A stretch of 13,983 nt of DNA, from assembly GCA_041485845.1 (NCBI GenBank), contig JBGPKH010000179.1, positions 1 through 13,983 on the forward strand, given 5' to 3'. The notes beneath the pieces are model-generated. The model ran no database searches. It was given only the letters and a program-made list of their open reading frames with translations, and had not been told where the DNA came from. The stretch is from OMOG01 sp041485845 (GTDB lineage: Bacteria > Acidobacteriota > Terriglobia > Bryobacterales > Bryobacteraceae). The position numbers were made by a program, and so were the translations under genes. Below are positions 1-6,672 of the stretch, piece by piece. Within the stretch, counting starts at the first letter, position 1. Every line of letters starts with the position of its first letter.

Positions 1-140
1 CCCGCGGGATGGCGAAATCGCCGGTGCGGGTGATGACGCCTGCCGGGCCGATCGACCTGCGGCTGGAGGAGGATGTGTACCTGACCGGGCCGGCGGAGAT
101 CGTGGCCGACGGGGTGGTTTTCGTCCCGGGGCGGGAGTGA
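1..140 (+). CDS. dapF: Probable diaminopimelate epimerase, C-terminal fragment
   Basis: The reading frame is open from the left edge (first full codon at base 3) and ends at TGA 138-140. The last 45 residues are visible. They contain VRVMTPAGPIDLRLEEDVYLTGPAEIVADG, and the pattern of a beta strand, acidic turn and V-Y-L-T-G-P-A-E closely resembles the C-terminus of DapF, which interconverts LL- and meso-diaminopimelate for lysine and peptidoglycan synthesis in the cytoplasm. The catalytic cysteines lie upstream of the window and cannot be checked. A related PhzF/proline-racemase-fold protein is possible. No clear terminator follows in the 70 bases before the next gene. Confidence 0.6.
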   Translation, partial: RGMAKSPVRVMTPAGPIDLRLEEDVYLTGPAEIVADGVVFVPGRE

Positions 141-164
141 GCGGCGCTGGGGGCGGCGGCTTCG

Positions 165-187
165 CGTTTACCGGGTTGCGTTAAACG
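165..187. promoter_or_regulatory. Candidate operator (inverted repeat) of the higBA pair
   Basis: CGTTTA (165-170) and TAAACG (182-187) form a perfect 6-bp inverted repeat with 11 bp between. The dyad spans the putative -35 hexamer of the toxin-antitoxin promoter. HigA-type antitoxins commonly bind palindromes over their own promoter, so this is a reasonable autoregulatory site. The function is inferred. Confidence 0.35.
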
Positions 188-204
188 TAGAACGGTAGTA
201 CGAT
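176..204 (+). promoter_or_regulatory. Putative sigma-70-type promoter of higBA
   Basis: A -35-like TTGCGT (176-181) and a -10-like TACGAT (199-204) are separated by 17 bp. Transcription would start near base 211, which is the first base of the GTG start codon of the toxin gene. The mRNA may therefore be leaderless, which fits the absence of a Shine-Dalgarno sequence before that codon. Confidence 0.4.
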
Positions 205-210
205 CGGGTT

Positions 211-489
211 GTGATTCGGTCGTTTGGGGACAAGGAGACCGAGAAGATTTTCTGGCGTGAGTTCAGCCGGAAGTTCCAGCGTGTGGATCGAGTGGCGAAA
301 CGGAAGCTCGACCAGATTCACGCGGCAGCGGCCCTGTCTGACCTGGGTGCGATTCCAGGCAATCGTCTGGAAACGCTTGCAGGCGACCGCGCGGGGCAGT
401 ACAGCATTCGAGTCAACGACCAGTGGCGAATCTGCTTCCTCTGGGTTGACACCGATGCCCTAGAGGTTGAGATCGTGGACTACCACTAG
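211..489 (+). CDS. higB: HigB-type (RelE/ParE superfamily) toxin
   Basis: 92 residues, a normal length for the HigB/'plasmid maintenance killer' family of ribosome-dependent mRNA endonucleases. Family marks are the start MIRSFGDKETEKIF, the middle IPGNRLETLAGDRAGQYSIRVNDQWRICF (compare IPG-R-L-x-L-x-G-x-x-x-G-x-x-S-I-x-V-N-x-x-W-R-I in HigB), and the end EIVDYH. The start is GTG 211; no in-frame ATG lies nearby and no Shine-Dalgarno is visible. The toxin gene comes first, followed 13 bp later by the antitoxin gene, the usual HigBA order. The pair sits between a housekeeping gene and an opposing operon. Confidence 0.88.
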   Translation: MIRSFGDKETEKIFWREFSRKFQRVDRVAKRKLDQIHAAAALSDLGAIPGNRLETLAGDRAGQYSIRVNDQWRICFLWVDTDALEVEIVDYH

Positions 490-502
490 CGAGTTTGGAA
501 AT

Positions 503-811
503 ATGGCAAGAAAAACCAAGACCATGCCTCCCGTCCATCCCGGTGAAACGCTCCGGGAGGACTTTCTGAAACCGCTTGGCCTGACAGCCAATCGCCTCGC
601 CATCGAGTTGCGGGTGCCGGTCACCCGTGTGAATGATGTCGCTCGCGGCAAGCGGGCCATCACCGCGGATACAGCCCTCCGGCTGGCAAGGTACTTCGGC
701 ACCACACCGCAGTTCTGGATGAACCTCCAGGCGAACTACGATCTGGAGGTGGCTCAGGACGCGCGAGGCGCCGAAATCGCCGATCGGATCCGGCCGCACC
801 GGGCAGCATGA
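503..811 (+). CDS. higA: HigA-type antitoxin, XRE-family DNA-binding protein
   Basis: 102 residues from ATG 503. The helix-turn-helix covers about residues 15-70 (HPGETLREDFLKPLGLTANRLA, then VPVTRVNDVARGKRAITADTALRLARYFGT, then PQFWMNLQANYDL), the signature of HigA/VapI antitoxins. It should neutralise the upstream HigB and repress the common promoter. A longer frame begins at 467 inside the toxin gene, but its added residues are not family-like and 503 leaves a normal 13-bp gap. The end (809-811) lies 21 bp from the ancestral stop of the convergent peroxidase gene. The frameshifted peroxidase frame now overlaps this gene by 58 bp. Confidence 0.88.
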   Translation: MARKTKTMPPVHPGETLREDFLKPLGLTANRLAIELRVPVTRVNDVARGKRAITADTALRLARYFGTTPQFWMNLQANYDLEVAQDARGAEIADRIRPHRAA

Positions 812-1770
812 CTTGCTCGCGCGTTCAGCCGGTTATCGGCCGTCCCGGATGCGGCCGGTGAGCGAGCGCAGGAATGCGGCGAGGTCTCGGTGGCGGATAG
901 GCGCAGCGGGCGAAGCCGGGTATCGAGCGCCGGATTCTTCTGGCCGCCCTGGTCGTAGTAATCGATCACCTGTGCGAGCGTCGCCAGGCTGCCGTCATGC
1001 ATGTACGGCGCGGTGCGCGCGATCTCGCGCAGCGTGGGGGTCTTGAACGCGCCACGGTCCCGCGGGGTTTTCGTGATGCGGGCGCGGCCCTCGTCGGTGG
1101 GCACCCCAGTCCGCCAGGCGATGCCGGTGTTGTGGAACTCTTCGTCGGTGAAGAGCGGGCCGGAGTGGCAGGCATGGCAGCCGGCCTTGCCGCGAAAGAG
1201 CGCGAGCCCGCGGCGGGCCGGTTCGCCGAGAGCCCCGCGATCGAAATCGGAGTCGCCCGCGCCGATCGTTCGCACGTAGGAGGCCAGCGCGCGGGCGACG
1301 AGGTCCATGGACGGCTCAGCGTCGAAAGCCTCGCGGAAGCGGCGGCGGTAATGGGTGCGGGCGAGGCTCAAGACGGTTTCCGGAGAGGCGCCGAGCTCAC
1401 TGACGCTGAGAATCGGCTGGAGCACCTGCCGTTCGAGCGTGGCGGCGCGGCCGTCGAAGAAGAAGCTCCTGCCCCAGGCACGGTTGACGATCGTCGGTGT
1501 ATTGCGATTGCCGCGCGCGCCGCCGATGCCCTGCGCGACCGTGCGTCCGTCGGTGAAGGCGCGGCGCGGATCGTGGCAGGTGGCGCAGGAGAGCGAGCCG
1601 TCGCGGGAGAGGCGGCGGTCATGGAAGAGCAGACGACCCAGTGCGACCTTGGCGGGCGTGATGCGGTTGTCCTCGGGTGAAGGTCGGTAGAGGTCGAGGC
1701 CAAGCGGGAGCCGCGGCCCTGCGGCGTACAGGGCCACGGCGACTGCGAGTAACACTGCGAACGGGCGCAT
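754..1770 (-). CDS. Di-haem cytochrome c peroxidase (CcpA/MauG family), C-terminus frameshifted
   Basis: The N-terminal 18 or so residues form a signal/anchor segment, so the protein is exported. Two c-type haem sites are visible: CATCH (Cys62, Cys65, His66) and CHACH (Cys198, Cys201, His202). Family motifs include GRLLFHDRRLS, NRNTPTIVNRAW, FFDGRAATLE, FKTPTLREIARTAPYMHDGS and the C-terminal IDYYDQGG. The family reduces H2O2 or oxidises periplasmic substrates using both haems. After Glu295 (codon 888-886) family similarity stops in this frame and an Arg/Ala/Ser-rich tail runs to 754, overlapping higA. Moving to the neighbouring frame gives DLAAFLRSLTGRIRDGR and a stop at 835-833, exactly the expected ending, so one base appears to be missing near 885. 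It starts 3 bp after the stop of the propeller gene, so the two are probably co-transcribed. Confidence 0.88.
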   Translation of the reverse strand: MRPFAVLLAVAVALYAAGPRLPLGLDLYRPSPEDNRITPAKVALGRLLFHDRRLSRDGSLSCATCHDPRRAFTDGRTVAQGIGGARGNRNTPTIVNRAWGRSFFFDGRAATLERQVLQPILSVSELGASPETVLSLARTHYRRRFREAFDAEPSMDLVARALASYVRTIGAGDSDFDRGALGEPARRGLALFRGKAGCHACHSGPLFTDEEFHNTGIAWRTGVPTDEGRARITKTPRDRGAFKTPTLREIARTAPYMHDGSLATLAQVIDYYDQGGQKNPALDTRLRPLRLSATETSPHSCARSPAASGTADNRLNARASHAARCGRIRSAISAPRAS

Positions 1771-1773
1771 CGG

Positions 1774-3852
1774 TTATTTTGCCGCCTGAGTCCGCGGGAA
1801 GAGGTTCTGCATCAACGAAACGTGCCCCGTAGTGCTGGTTTCGGTAAAAGCGAGTTGCGTTCCGCTGGGATGCACGGCCGGCATCGAGACTCGACGCAGC
1901 GGAATTCCGGTGTTATGCGGGGCCGTGCCGTCGAGTGGCAGGTACCAGATCTCGGAGCGTTCGGGTTCGCCAGTGGAGTCGGTGATCGTCGCAAACACGC
2001 CTTGGCTACCGGGTGCCCAGGCGAGGCCGTTGCCTTCAATAAATCGGCCTTTTGGTGCATGCATCTGGCGCGCCTGGCCTCCGGACAGCGGGACCGTCCA
2101 GAGGCATCGCTCGCCGCCCTCGCACACCGCGTAGAATGCGACGTGTTGGCCGTCGTGCGAAGTTGTGAGGGAGAACAGACCCCACGCGCGCATTCGTGCG
2201 ATGTGCGTCTCTTCGCCAGTGTCCAGGTCGCGCCGCACTAAAAACCGGAAAGGCGCTTCGTTGGGCTTCGGCTCCGCGGCGTCACGATCCCTCACGTTGT
2301 AAAAGACCCCGCGCCCGTCGCGAGACACTGCGCCCCAGGCAGACCCCTGGAAAAGCGCCGTGACGCTCCCACTGGTGAGATCCAGACGGCGGAACTGGCC
2401 GTTGCCCTGTGCGTACTCCGGCAGGAGCAGCGAACGGTTATCGGGAAACCACCGGAACCAACGAGCCGTTCCTGGAGTACGGACGGCCACCTTGACTTCC
2501 CGCTCCTCCGATGTGGCGGTGTCACGCACCACGAAGGTCACTTCGCCGGCTCCCCCCAGGTTAAGGTTCTTGCGATTCGAGAGATAAGCCAGATACTTGC
2601 CGTCAGGTGACCATACCGGCGAGGCGTTAATGTTGACGAATCGTGCGCTGACTCGCTTCGGTTCGCCTTTCACTCTCCAGGTAGCTGGATCCAGTTCCAT
2701 CGTTCGCGCCTCGCTTTGCTGCGTTTGCGCGCCGAAGTAGAGTGAGCCGTCCGTGGCGAATCCGAGGGATCGAACGCTGCCTATATCGGCCTTCACGACT
2801 TCCAGCGGCGCACCGGCTCTACCGCCAACAACGGGAACTGCCCACAAATCCCACCGGTTCGAGCGGTTGCTTGCAAACACCACACGCGATCCGTCGGGTG
2901 TGAACAAGGGCCGGCGATTGGCGCCCGGAGCAGCGACGAGGGTCGTTTCCTCCGAACCGTCCACGGCGATGACGTAAACACTGCTGTCTTCCGAGTCGGC
3001 GCTGGCAGGAAGGGAATAGGTCAAGTAACGGCCGTCGGGAGAAAAATTGCCGACCTCGATCCGCACCCAGCCGGCGCTCTTCAGCACGGCTACCTTTTTG
3101 GTGGTCAGGTCAAACACCGCGATGTGGCGCACGCCGCTGGTAGCGCCCGTGCCCGCGACGAGCTTTCCATCCCGGGAAACGCTCGTGACGAAGAACTCTT
3201 GATCGAGGATGGTCCTGACGTTCGATCCATCCAGCGAAATCATACGAAGGTCGTACTTGCCCGTCGAGTCGGTGTACCAGGTATAGACGATCCGATTGCT
3301 GTCAGGCATGAATACAGCCTGTTCCGCGAAACTCCCGTCGGTGTCCTTGGTAAGGTTGCGGCTCTGGCCGGTCTTCAGATCCCGAACTGCGAGGTTTCCA
3401 CCCGTCTTCCAGTTCACATAGGCGAGATACCGTCCGTCCGGTGAAGGCGCGCCATCGAGGTTTACGTCCTCGCCCGACCAGACCTGCCGCGTCACCAGCT
3501 CAGTGTCGCCGGCGCGCCCCAGTTTTGCCCGCGCGATGGCGGCGGAGTCTTTCTGATCCGCGTACTCCCGCAACACCTGCTCGTAGATCTTCTTCGACTC
3601 GGTGTCGCCCAGCTTCTGGTAGCACTCGGCCATGCGGATCAATGCCTGCGCAGCCACGCTGCGGTTGCTGGATTGCGAGACTTTCTTGTACTGCTCGATG
3701 GCGGCTTTCCAGTTGCCGTCGACCATTTCGGTGTGGATCGCGGCCTGCAACTGCACGCCGGCCTGGTCCGCTTTGCGGTCCTGCCCGAGCATCCACGTTC
3801 CGCCCAGCAACGCGACGGTCACCAACGCTGCTGCTGTCTTTGTCTGATTCAT
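1774..3852 (-). CDS. Secreted TPR plus PD40 (TolB-like) beta-propeller protein
   Basis: About 692 residues from ATG 3852. That start has an excellent Shine-Dalgarno (AGGAGG, 5 bp upstream) and opens directly with a signal peptide (residues 1-23, K5 then a hydrophobic run to LLGGTWMLG). A 25-residue longer frame would overlap the regulator gene and hide the signal. Residues about 32-115 are TPR-like helices (GNWKAAIEQYKKVS, ALIRMAECYQKLGDTE, IYEQVLREYADQ). The rest is a six- to seven-blade propeller with repeated PD40 signatures: SPDGRYLAY at 137, SPDGRYLTY at 271, TPDGSRVVF at 318, SPDGKYLAY near 414, then HDGQHVAF and HPSGTQLAF. No protease catalytic triad is evident. It probably acts in the periplasm or outside as a binding/scaffold protein; its ligand is unknown. 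It is the third gene of the kinase operon and is followed 3 bp later by the peroxidase. Confidence 0.85.
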   Translation of the reverse strand: MNQTKTAAALVTVALLGGTWMLGQDRKADQAGVQLQAAIHTEMVDGNWKAAIEQYKKVSQSSNRSVAAQALIRMAECYQKLGDTESKKIYEQVLREYADQKDSAAIARAKLGRAGDTELVTRQVWSGEDVNLDGAPSPDGRYLAYVNWKTGGNLAVRDLKTGQSRNLTKDTDGSFAEQAVFMPDSNRIVYTWYTDSTGKYDLRMISLDGSNVRTILDQEFFVTSVSRDGKLVAGTGATSGVRHIAVFDLTTKKVAVLKSAGWVRIEVGNFSPDGRYLTYSLPASADSEDSSVYVIAVDGSEETTLVAAPGANRRPLFTPDGSRVVFASNRSNRWDLWAVPVVGGRAGAPLEVVKADIGSVRSLGFATDGSLYFGAQTQQSEARTMELDPATWRVKGEPKRVSARFVNINASPVWSPDGKYLAYLSNRKNLNLGGAGEVTFVVRDTATSEEREVKVAVRTPGTARWFRWFPDNRSLLLPEYAQGNGQFRRLDLTSGSVTALFQGSAWGAVSRDGRGVFYNVRDRDAAEPKPNEAPFRFLVRRDLDTGEETHIARMRAWGLFSLTTSHDGQHVAFYAVCEGGERCLWTVPLSGGQARQMHAPKGRFIEGNGLAWAPGSQGVFATITDSTGEPERSEIWYLPLDGTAPHNTGIPLRRVSMPAVHPSGTQLAFTETSTTGHVSLMQNLFPRTQAAK

Positions 3853-3906
3853 GTAGCCTCCTACCATTGAAGCTAACGGCCGCCGGTCTGCCGAAAATCG
3901 GATGAA

Positions 3907-3925
3907 TGTCTGGATTCGGTCAGCC
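3907..3925 (-). promoter_or_regulatory. Candidate response-regulator box upstream of the propeller gene
   Basis: On the minus strand GGCTGAC, four bases, then TCCAGAC followed by A. Fifteen consecutive bases (3907-3921) match 14 of 15 with the box upstream of the kinase gene (6501-6515). The site overlaps the stop codon of the regulator gene and lies 55-73 bp upstream of the propeller ATG. It could let the regulator drive the last two genes separately. The first half-site is only partly conserved (4 of 7). Regulatory function is inferred. Confidence 0.4.
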
Positions 3926-4594
3926 ATCGAAGCGAAAACCTAGTCCGCGGATATTGGTCAGGTAGCGCGGCTCCTCGGGGTTGGGCTCGATCTTTTTCCG
4001 CAGGTTCATGACGTGGTTGTCGACCACGCGGTCGGTGATCACGGTATCCTTGCCCCATACCTCGTCGAGGAGCTTGTCACGGCTGAGGACCCTTCCGCGA
4101 TTGCGGATGAATATGGATAACAGTTTGAACTCGGTAGCGGTCAGGTCGACCGCCTGGCCGTTCCGAAATGCCTGGCAGCTCGCCAAGTCCACTTCGATGC
4201 CGCCGAAAGAGAACGATTCGTGAGTCTCGCCGGGCACCCGCCGCAGCACGGCCTTGATGCGTGCGCGCAGCTCGAGCGGGCTGAACGGCTTGGTCACGTA
4301 ATCGTCGGCGCCCAGCTCCAACCCGAGCACCTTTTCCGCCTCCTGCGCTTTGGCGGTGAGGATGATGATCGGCGTCCTGTTGCCGAGACGCCGCAGCTCG
4401 CGGCAGACGGTGAAGCCGTCTTTGCGCGGCAGCATGAGATCGAGCAGGATGAGGTCGAAGGAGGATTGGCGCGCCAGCCGGCACGCCGCGTCGCCGTCAG
4501 ACGCGATCTCGACCGCGTATCCCTCAATGGCGAGGTCGTCGCGCAGGCCGATGGCGATGCCGGGCTCGTCTTCCACTACCAGGATCTTCGACAT
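3920..4594 (-). CDS. OmpR/PhoB-family two-component response regulator
   Basis: 224 residues. The receiver domain (1-115) has the acidic pocket E8-D9-E10, phosphoacceptor Asp52 in LILLDLMLPRKDG, Thr80 in IIILTA and Lys102 in YVTKPF, so it should be phosphorylatable. The C-terminal winged helix (about 125-222) shows LTATEFKLLSIFIRNRGRVLSRDKLLDEVWG, the recognition helix region DRVVDNHVMNLRKKIE, and the wing PRYLTNIRGLGFRFDG. The ATG follows the kinase stop by 3 bp, so the two are translationally coupled and form a cognate pair. Likely targets are the two related boxes at 6501-6519 and 3907-3925. Confidence 0.95.
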   Translation of the reverse strand: MSKILVVEDEPGIAIGLRDDLAIEGYAVEIASDGDAACRLARQSSFDLILLDLMLPRKDGFTVCRELRRLGNRTPIIILTAKAQEAEKVLGLELGADDYVTKPFSPLELRARIKAVLRRVPGETHESFSFGGIEVDLASCQAFRNGQAVDLTATEFKLLSIFIRNRGRVLSRDKLLDEVWGKDTVITDRVVDNHVMNLRKKIEPNPEEPRYLTNIRGLGFRFDG

Positions 4595-4597
4595 GAG

Positions 4598-6457
4598 TCA
4601 CTCCAACGCCGGCAGGAGCAGGGTAAACGTGCTTCCCTCCCCCGGCCGGCTGCGTACTTCGACCCTTCCGCCGTGCGACCGCGCAATCTGGCGGACCATC
4701 GCCAGCCCCAGCCCAGTTCCGGGAATGTTCGAGGATTTCGCCTGGCGGCCCCGCACGAACTTCTGAAATACCGACGCCTGCTCATTCAGCGGAATTCCGA
4801 TCCCCTGGTCGCGCACTCGAATCGCGACATGCTGTGCCTGCTCGCCCAACTCCACCCAGATCGTGCGGCAGCCGGGCGAGTATTTCACGGCGTTCTCGAG
4901 GAGGTTGCGGACGGCGCGGCGAAGGCTCTCGCGATCGCCGCGAATCGGCGGGGCGTCGCCCGCGGCGGAGAGCTCGATCTGATAGCCCTCCGCGCCGGCG
5001 GCCTGTTCGAAATCGGCAACGACGCCGCGCAGCAGCCCGGCCGGGTCCAAGGGCTCGAAGGAGAACTCGACGGCCTCGGCCTCCATTCGGCGGAAGTCGA
5101 GGAGATCCTCGACCAGGCGTTGCAGGCGTTCGCTTTCCCGCGCCAACAGGTCGTAGTATTCGTCGCGTTTGGCTTCGGTGGACACGCGCCGCTTCTTCAG
5201 CATCTCGGTGAGCTGCCGCATGGTGGTGAGCGGCGTGCGGAATTCGTGCGAGACCGCGGAGACGAAATCGGATTGAAGCCGGGCGAGGGCGAACTCGCGG
5301 GCGACCGCGCGGGCGATGAAATAGGTCGCAGCGGCGGCAAACAGTCCGATCAAGGCAAGACCGCCGATCACCAGGCGGCGGCGCTGGGCGGATCCTGCCG
5401 ACGCTACGTCGCTCGGGGAAGCGCGGACGTGGAGCGTCCACGGGAGTCCGCCGGCCACCGGCAGACGGACGGTGTCCGGCGCGTTGTCGAGACTGCCCAA
5501 CAGGACACGCCCGGCGTCGTCGGTTAACGTCCCACGCCACCGCCTTTCGAGAAAGGACGGGCGGGCAACCAGCGCCACCATCCGGCCGGGGAGCGCGTGT
5601 TTGAAAACGAAGATCGGCTGGTCCTCAATGCGGAGATGGCCGACTCGCGACCAGCCGCGGATCTCGCGCACGTTAGGCCACTCGCTCCATAACTCGGACA
5701 CGGCCTCCGCCAGAGCCTCGGCTTTGGGGTCGGCGGCGTTGAGCCAGCTCGCGTAGAGAGAATAGACCGACTTGGTAAGGCGCCACCGTCCGCCGAGCAG
5801 ATCGGTTCGCAGTTGCGCGGTCTCCGTGGCCAGCCGCGCCGGATCGCCTTGCTGTGCGAGGATTTGGCAGATCGCGTGGCGGGCAGCCAGGTCGACGGGC
5901 TCTCCACCGACGCGGACGCCGCGGATCCGGGCCAGTTCCTCGTAGGCGCGGAGCGATTCGGCGTACCGGCCGGCCTTCCTGTGGATTCGCGCGATCCGCA
6001 GGAATGCGCCGGCGCGCACGGCGGTATCGGGAGATCGAGCCGGCGCGGCGAGTGCATCGAGGGCTTTCGCGGCGTCATCGAATTCCAGCTTGTCGGCGGC
6101 GGCGAACGGCTCAGCCGGAGGCTCCCTGGCGGGCGGTAAAGAAGGATAGTAAAGCAGCCGGCCTGGAGGGAGGGTGTCCACACCGCCTGGGCTAAAGACC
6201 GCGAGGACGGCATCGTCGTCCGAAGGAGGCCTCTCCGCGGCCACCTGTTCGAGAATATCGAGCAGCGCGCGTTGGAGAGAATTGGCAGCGGCCGCGGCTT
6301 CGGCGTCGCGCCGCTCGAAGAGCCGCTGGCGCTCCAGAACGCGGTCCTGCTGGATGACCCGCCAGCTCAACCATCCGAACGCTCCCGCCACGAGCGCAAC
6401 CACGCCGAAGAACAAGGCGAACAGATGGCGTGGCGGCCTCAACCATGCCGGTATCAC
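4598..6457 (-). CDS. Membrane sensor histidine kinase with TPR-like periplasmic domain
   Basis: About 619 residues from GTG 6457 (protein begins MIPAWLRPPRHLF). TM1 is about 12-34 and TM2 about 361-383. The roughly 325-residue region between them is probably periplasmic and includes TPR-like helices (AFLRIARIHRKAGRYAESLRAYEELARI). TM2 runs straight into HisKA with no HAMP domain: phospho-acceptor His404 in VSHEFRTPL, N box ENAVKYSP (Asn522), G1 DQGIGIP (550-556), G2 GTGLGL (580-585). All catalytic motifs are intact. The frame extends to a TTG at 6583, but that would place the candidate regulator box inside the gene and add 42 atypical residues. The GTG itself has a weak Shine-Dalgarno, so the start is uncertain. 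It is the first gene of the four-gene operon. Confidence 0.9.
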   Translation of the reverse strand: MIPAWLRPPRHLFALFFGVVALVAGAFGWLSWRVIQQDRVLERQRLFERRDAEAAAAANSLQRALLDILEQVAAERPPSDDDAVLAVFSPGGVDTLPPGRLLYYPSLPPAREPPAEPFAAADKLEFDDAAKALDALAAPARSPDTAVRAGAFLRIARIHRKAGRYAESLRAYEELARIRGVRVGGEPVDLAARHAICQILAQQGDPARLATETAQLRTDLLGGRWRLTKSVYSLYASWLNAADPKAEALAEAVSELWSEWPNVREIRGWSRVGHLRIEDQPIFVFKHALPGRMVALVARPSFLERRWRGTLTDDAGRVLLGSLDNAPDTVRLPVAGGLPWTLHVRASPSDVASAGSAQRRRLVIGGLALIGLFAAAATYFIARAVAREFALARLQSDFVSAVSHEFRTPLTTMRQLTEMLKKRRVSTEAKRDEYYDLLARESERLQRLVEDLLDFRRMEAEAVEFSFEPLDPAGLLRGVVADFEQAAGAEGYQIELSAAGDAPPIRGDRESLRRAVRNLLENAVKYSPGCRTIWVELGEQAQHVAIRVRDQGIGIPLNEQASVFQKFVRGRQAKSSNIPGTGLGLAMVRQIARSHGGRVEVRSRPGEGSTFTLLLPALE

Positions 6458-6500
6458 TACTTCAATGATATTCCCCGGGGTCGGGGGATGATCTGAATTG

Positions 6501-6519
6501 TGTCTGGATTTGGTCTGGA
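6501..6519 (-). promoter_or_regulatory. Candidate PhoB-type direct-repeat box upstream of the kinase operon
   Basis: The plus strand reads GTCTGGA (6502-6508), TTTG, GTCTGGA (6513-6519): a perfect 7-bp direct repeat with an 11-bp period, the layout recognised by PhoB/OmpR-type dimers. On the minus strand it is TCCAGAC-N4-TCCAGAC, 44-62 bp upstream of the kinase GTG. A -10-like GATCAT lies 8 bp beyond it (6493-6488), so activation from the -35 position is plausible. It also lies upstream of the divergent fecR-like gene. Confidence 0.45.
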
Positions 6520-6601
6520 CGCAAGGGTTTTTTGGCCAGTGGAATTTCGTTCCCGGGCCGCCAAACTCCTCTACCTGACTCAAAATAGTAACCGTAACCC
6601 A

Positions 6602-6634
6602 TTGACAACCGTCTGTAGCTGCGCAACCTTTAAA
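6602..6634 (+). promoter_or_regulatory. Possible promoter of the fecR-like gene
   Basis: A consensus -35 TTGACA occurs at 6602-6607. At 17-bp spacing the -10 would be a poor AACCTT (6625-6630); the best AT-rich hexamer, TTTAAA (6629-6634), is 21 bp away. A promoter here is likely from position and the -35 match, but the -10 is unresolved. A good Shine-Dalgarno, GAGGTG (6662-6667), precedes the ATG by 5 bp. Confidence 0.3.
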
Positions 6635-6672
6635 GTGGAGCCCAATCTGTAAAGGGCAAGTGAGGTGTCCGT

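Noticed and set aside
3853..3927. N-terminal extension of the propeller protein
   Set aside because: It overlaps the regulator's end and buries the signal peptide; ATG 3852 has AGGAGG at the right distance.
4220..5527. 435-codon plus-strand frame antisense to the regulator and kinase
   Set aside because: High-GC shadow of well-supported minus-strand genes; no recognisable domain.
6458..6583. 42-residue extension of the kinase to a TTG at 6583
   Set aside because: Rare start codon, atypical residues, and it would contain the perfect direct-repeat box. It cannot be fully excluded.
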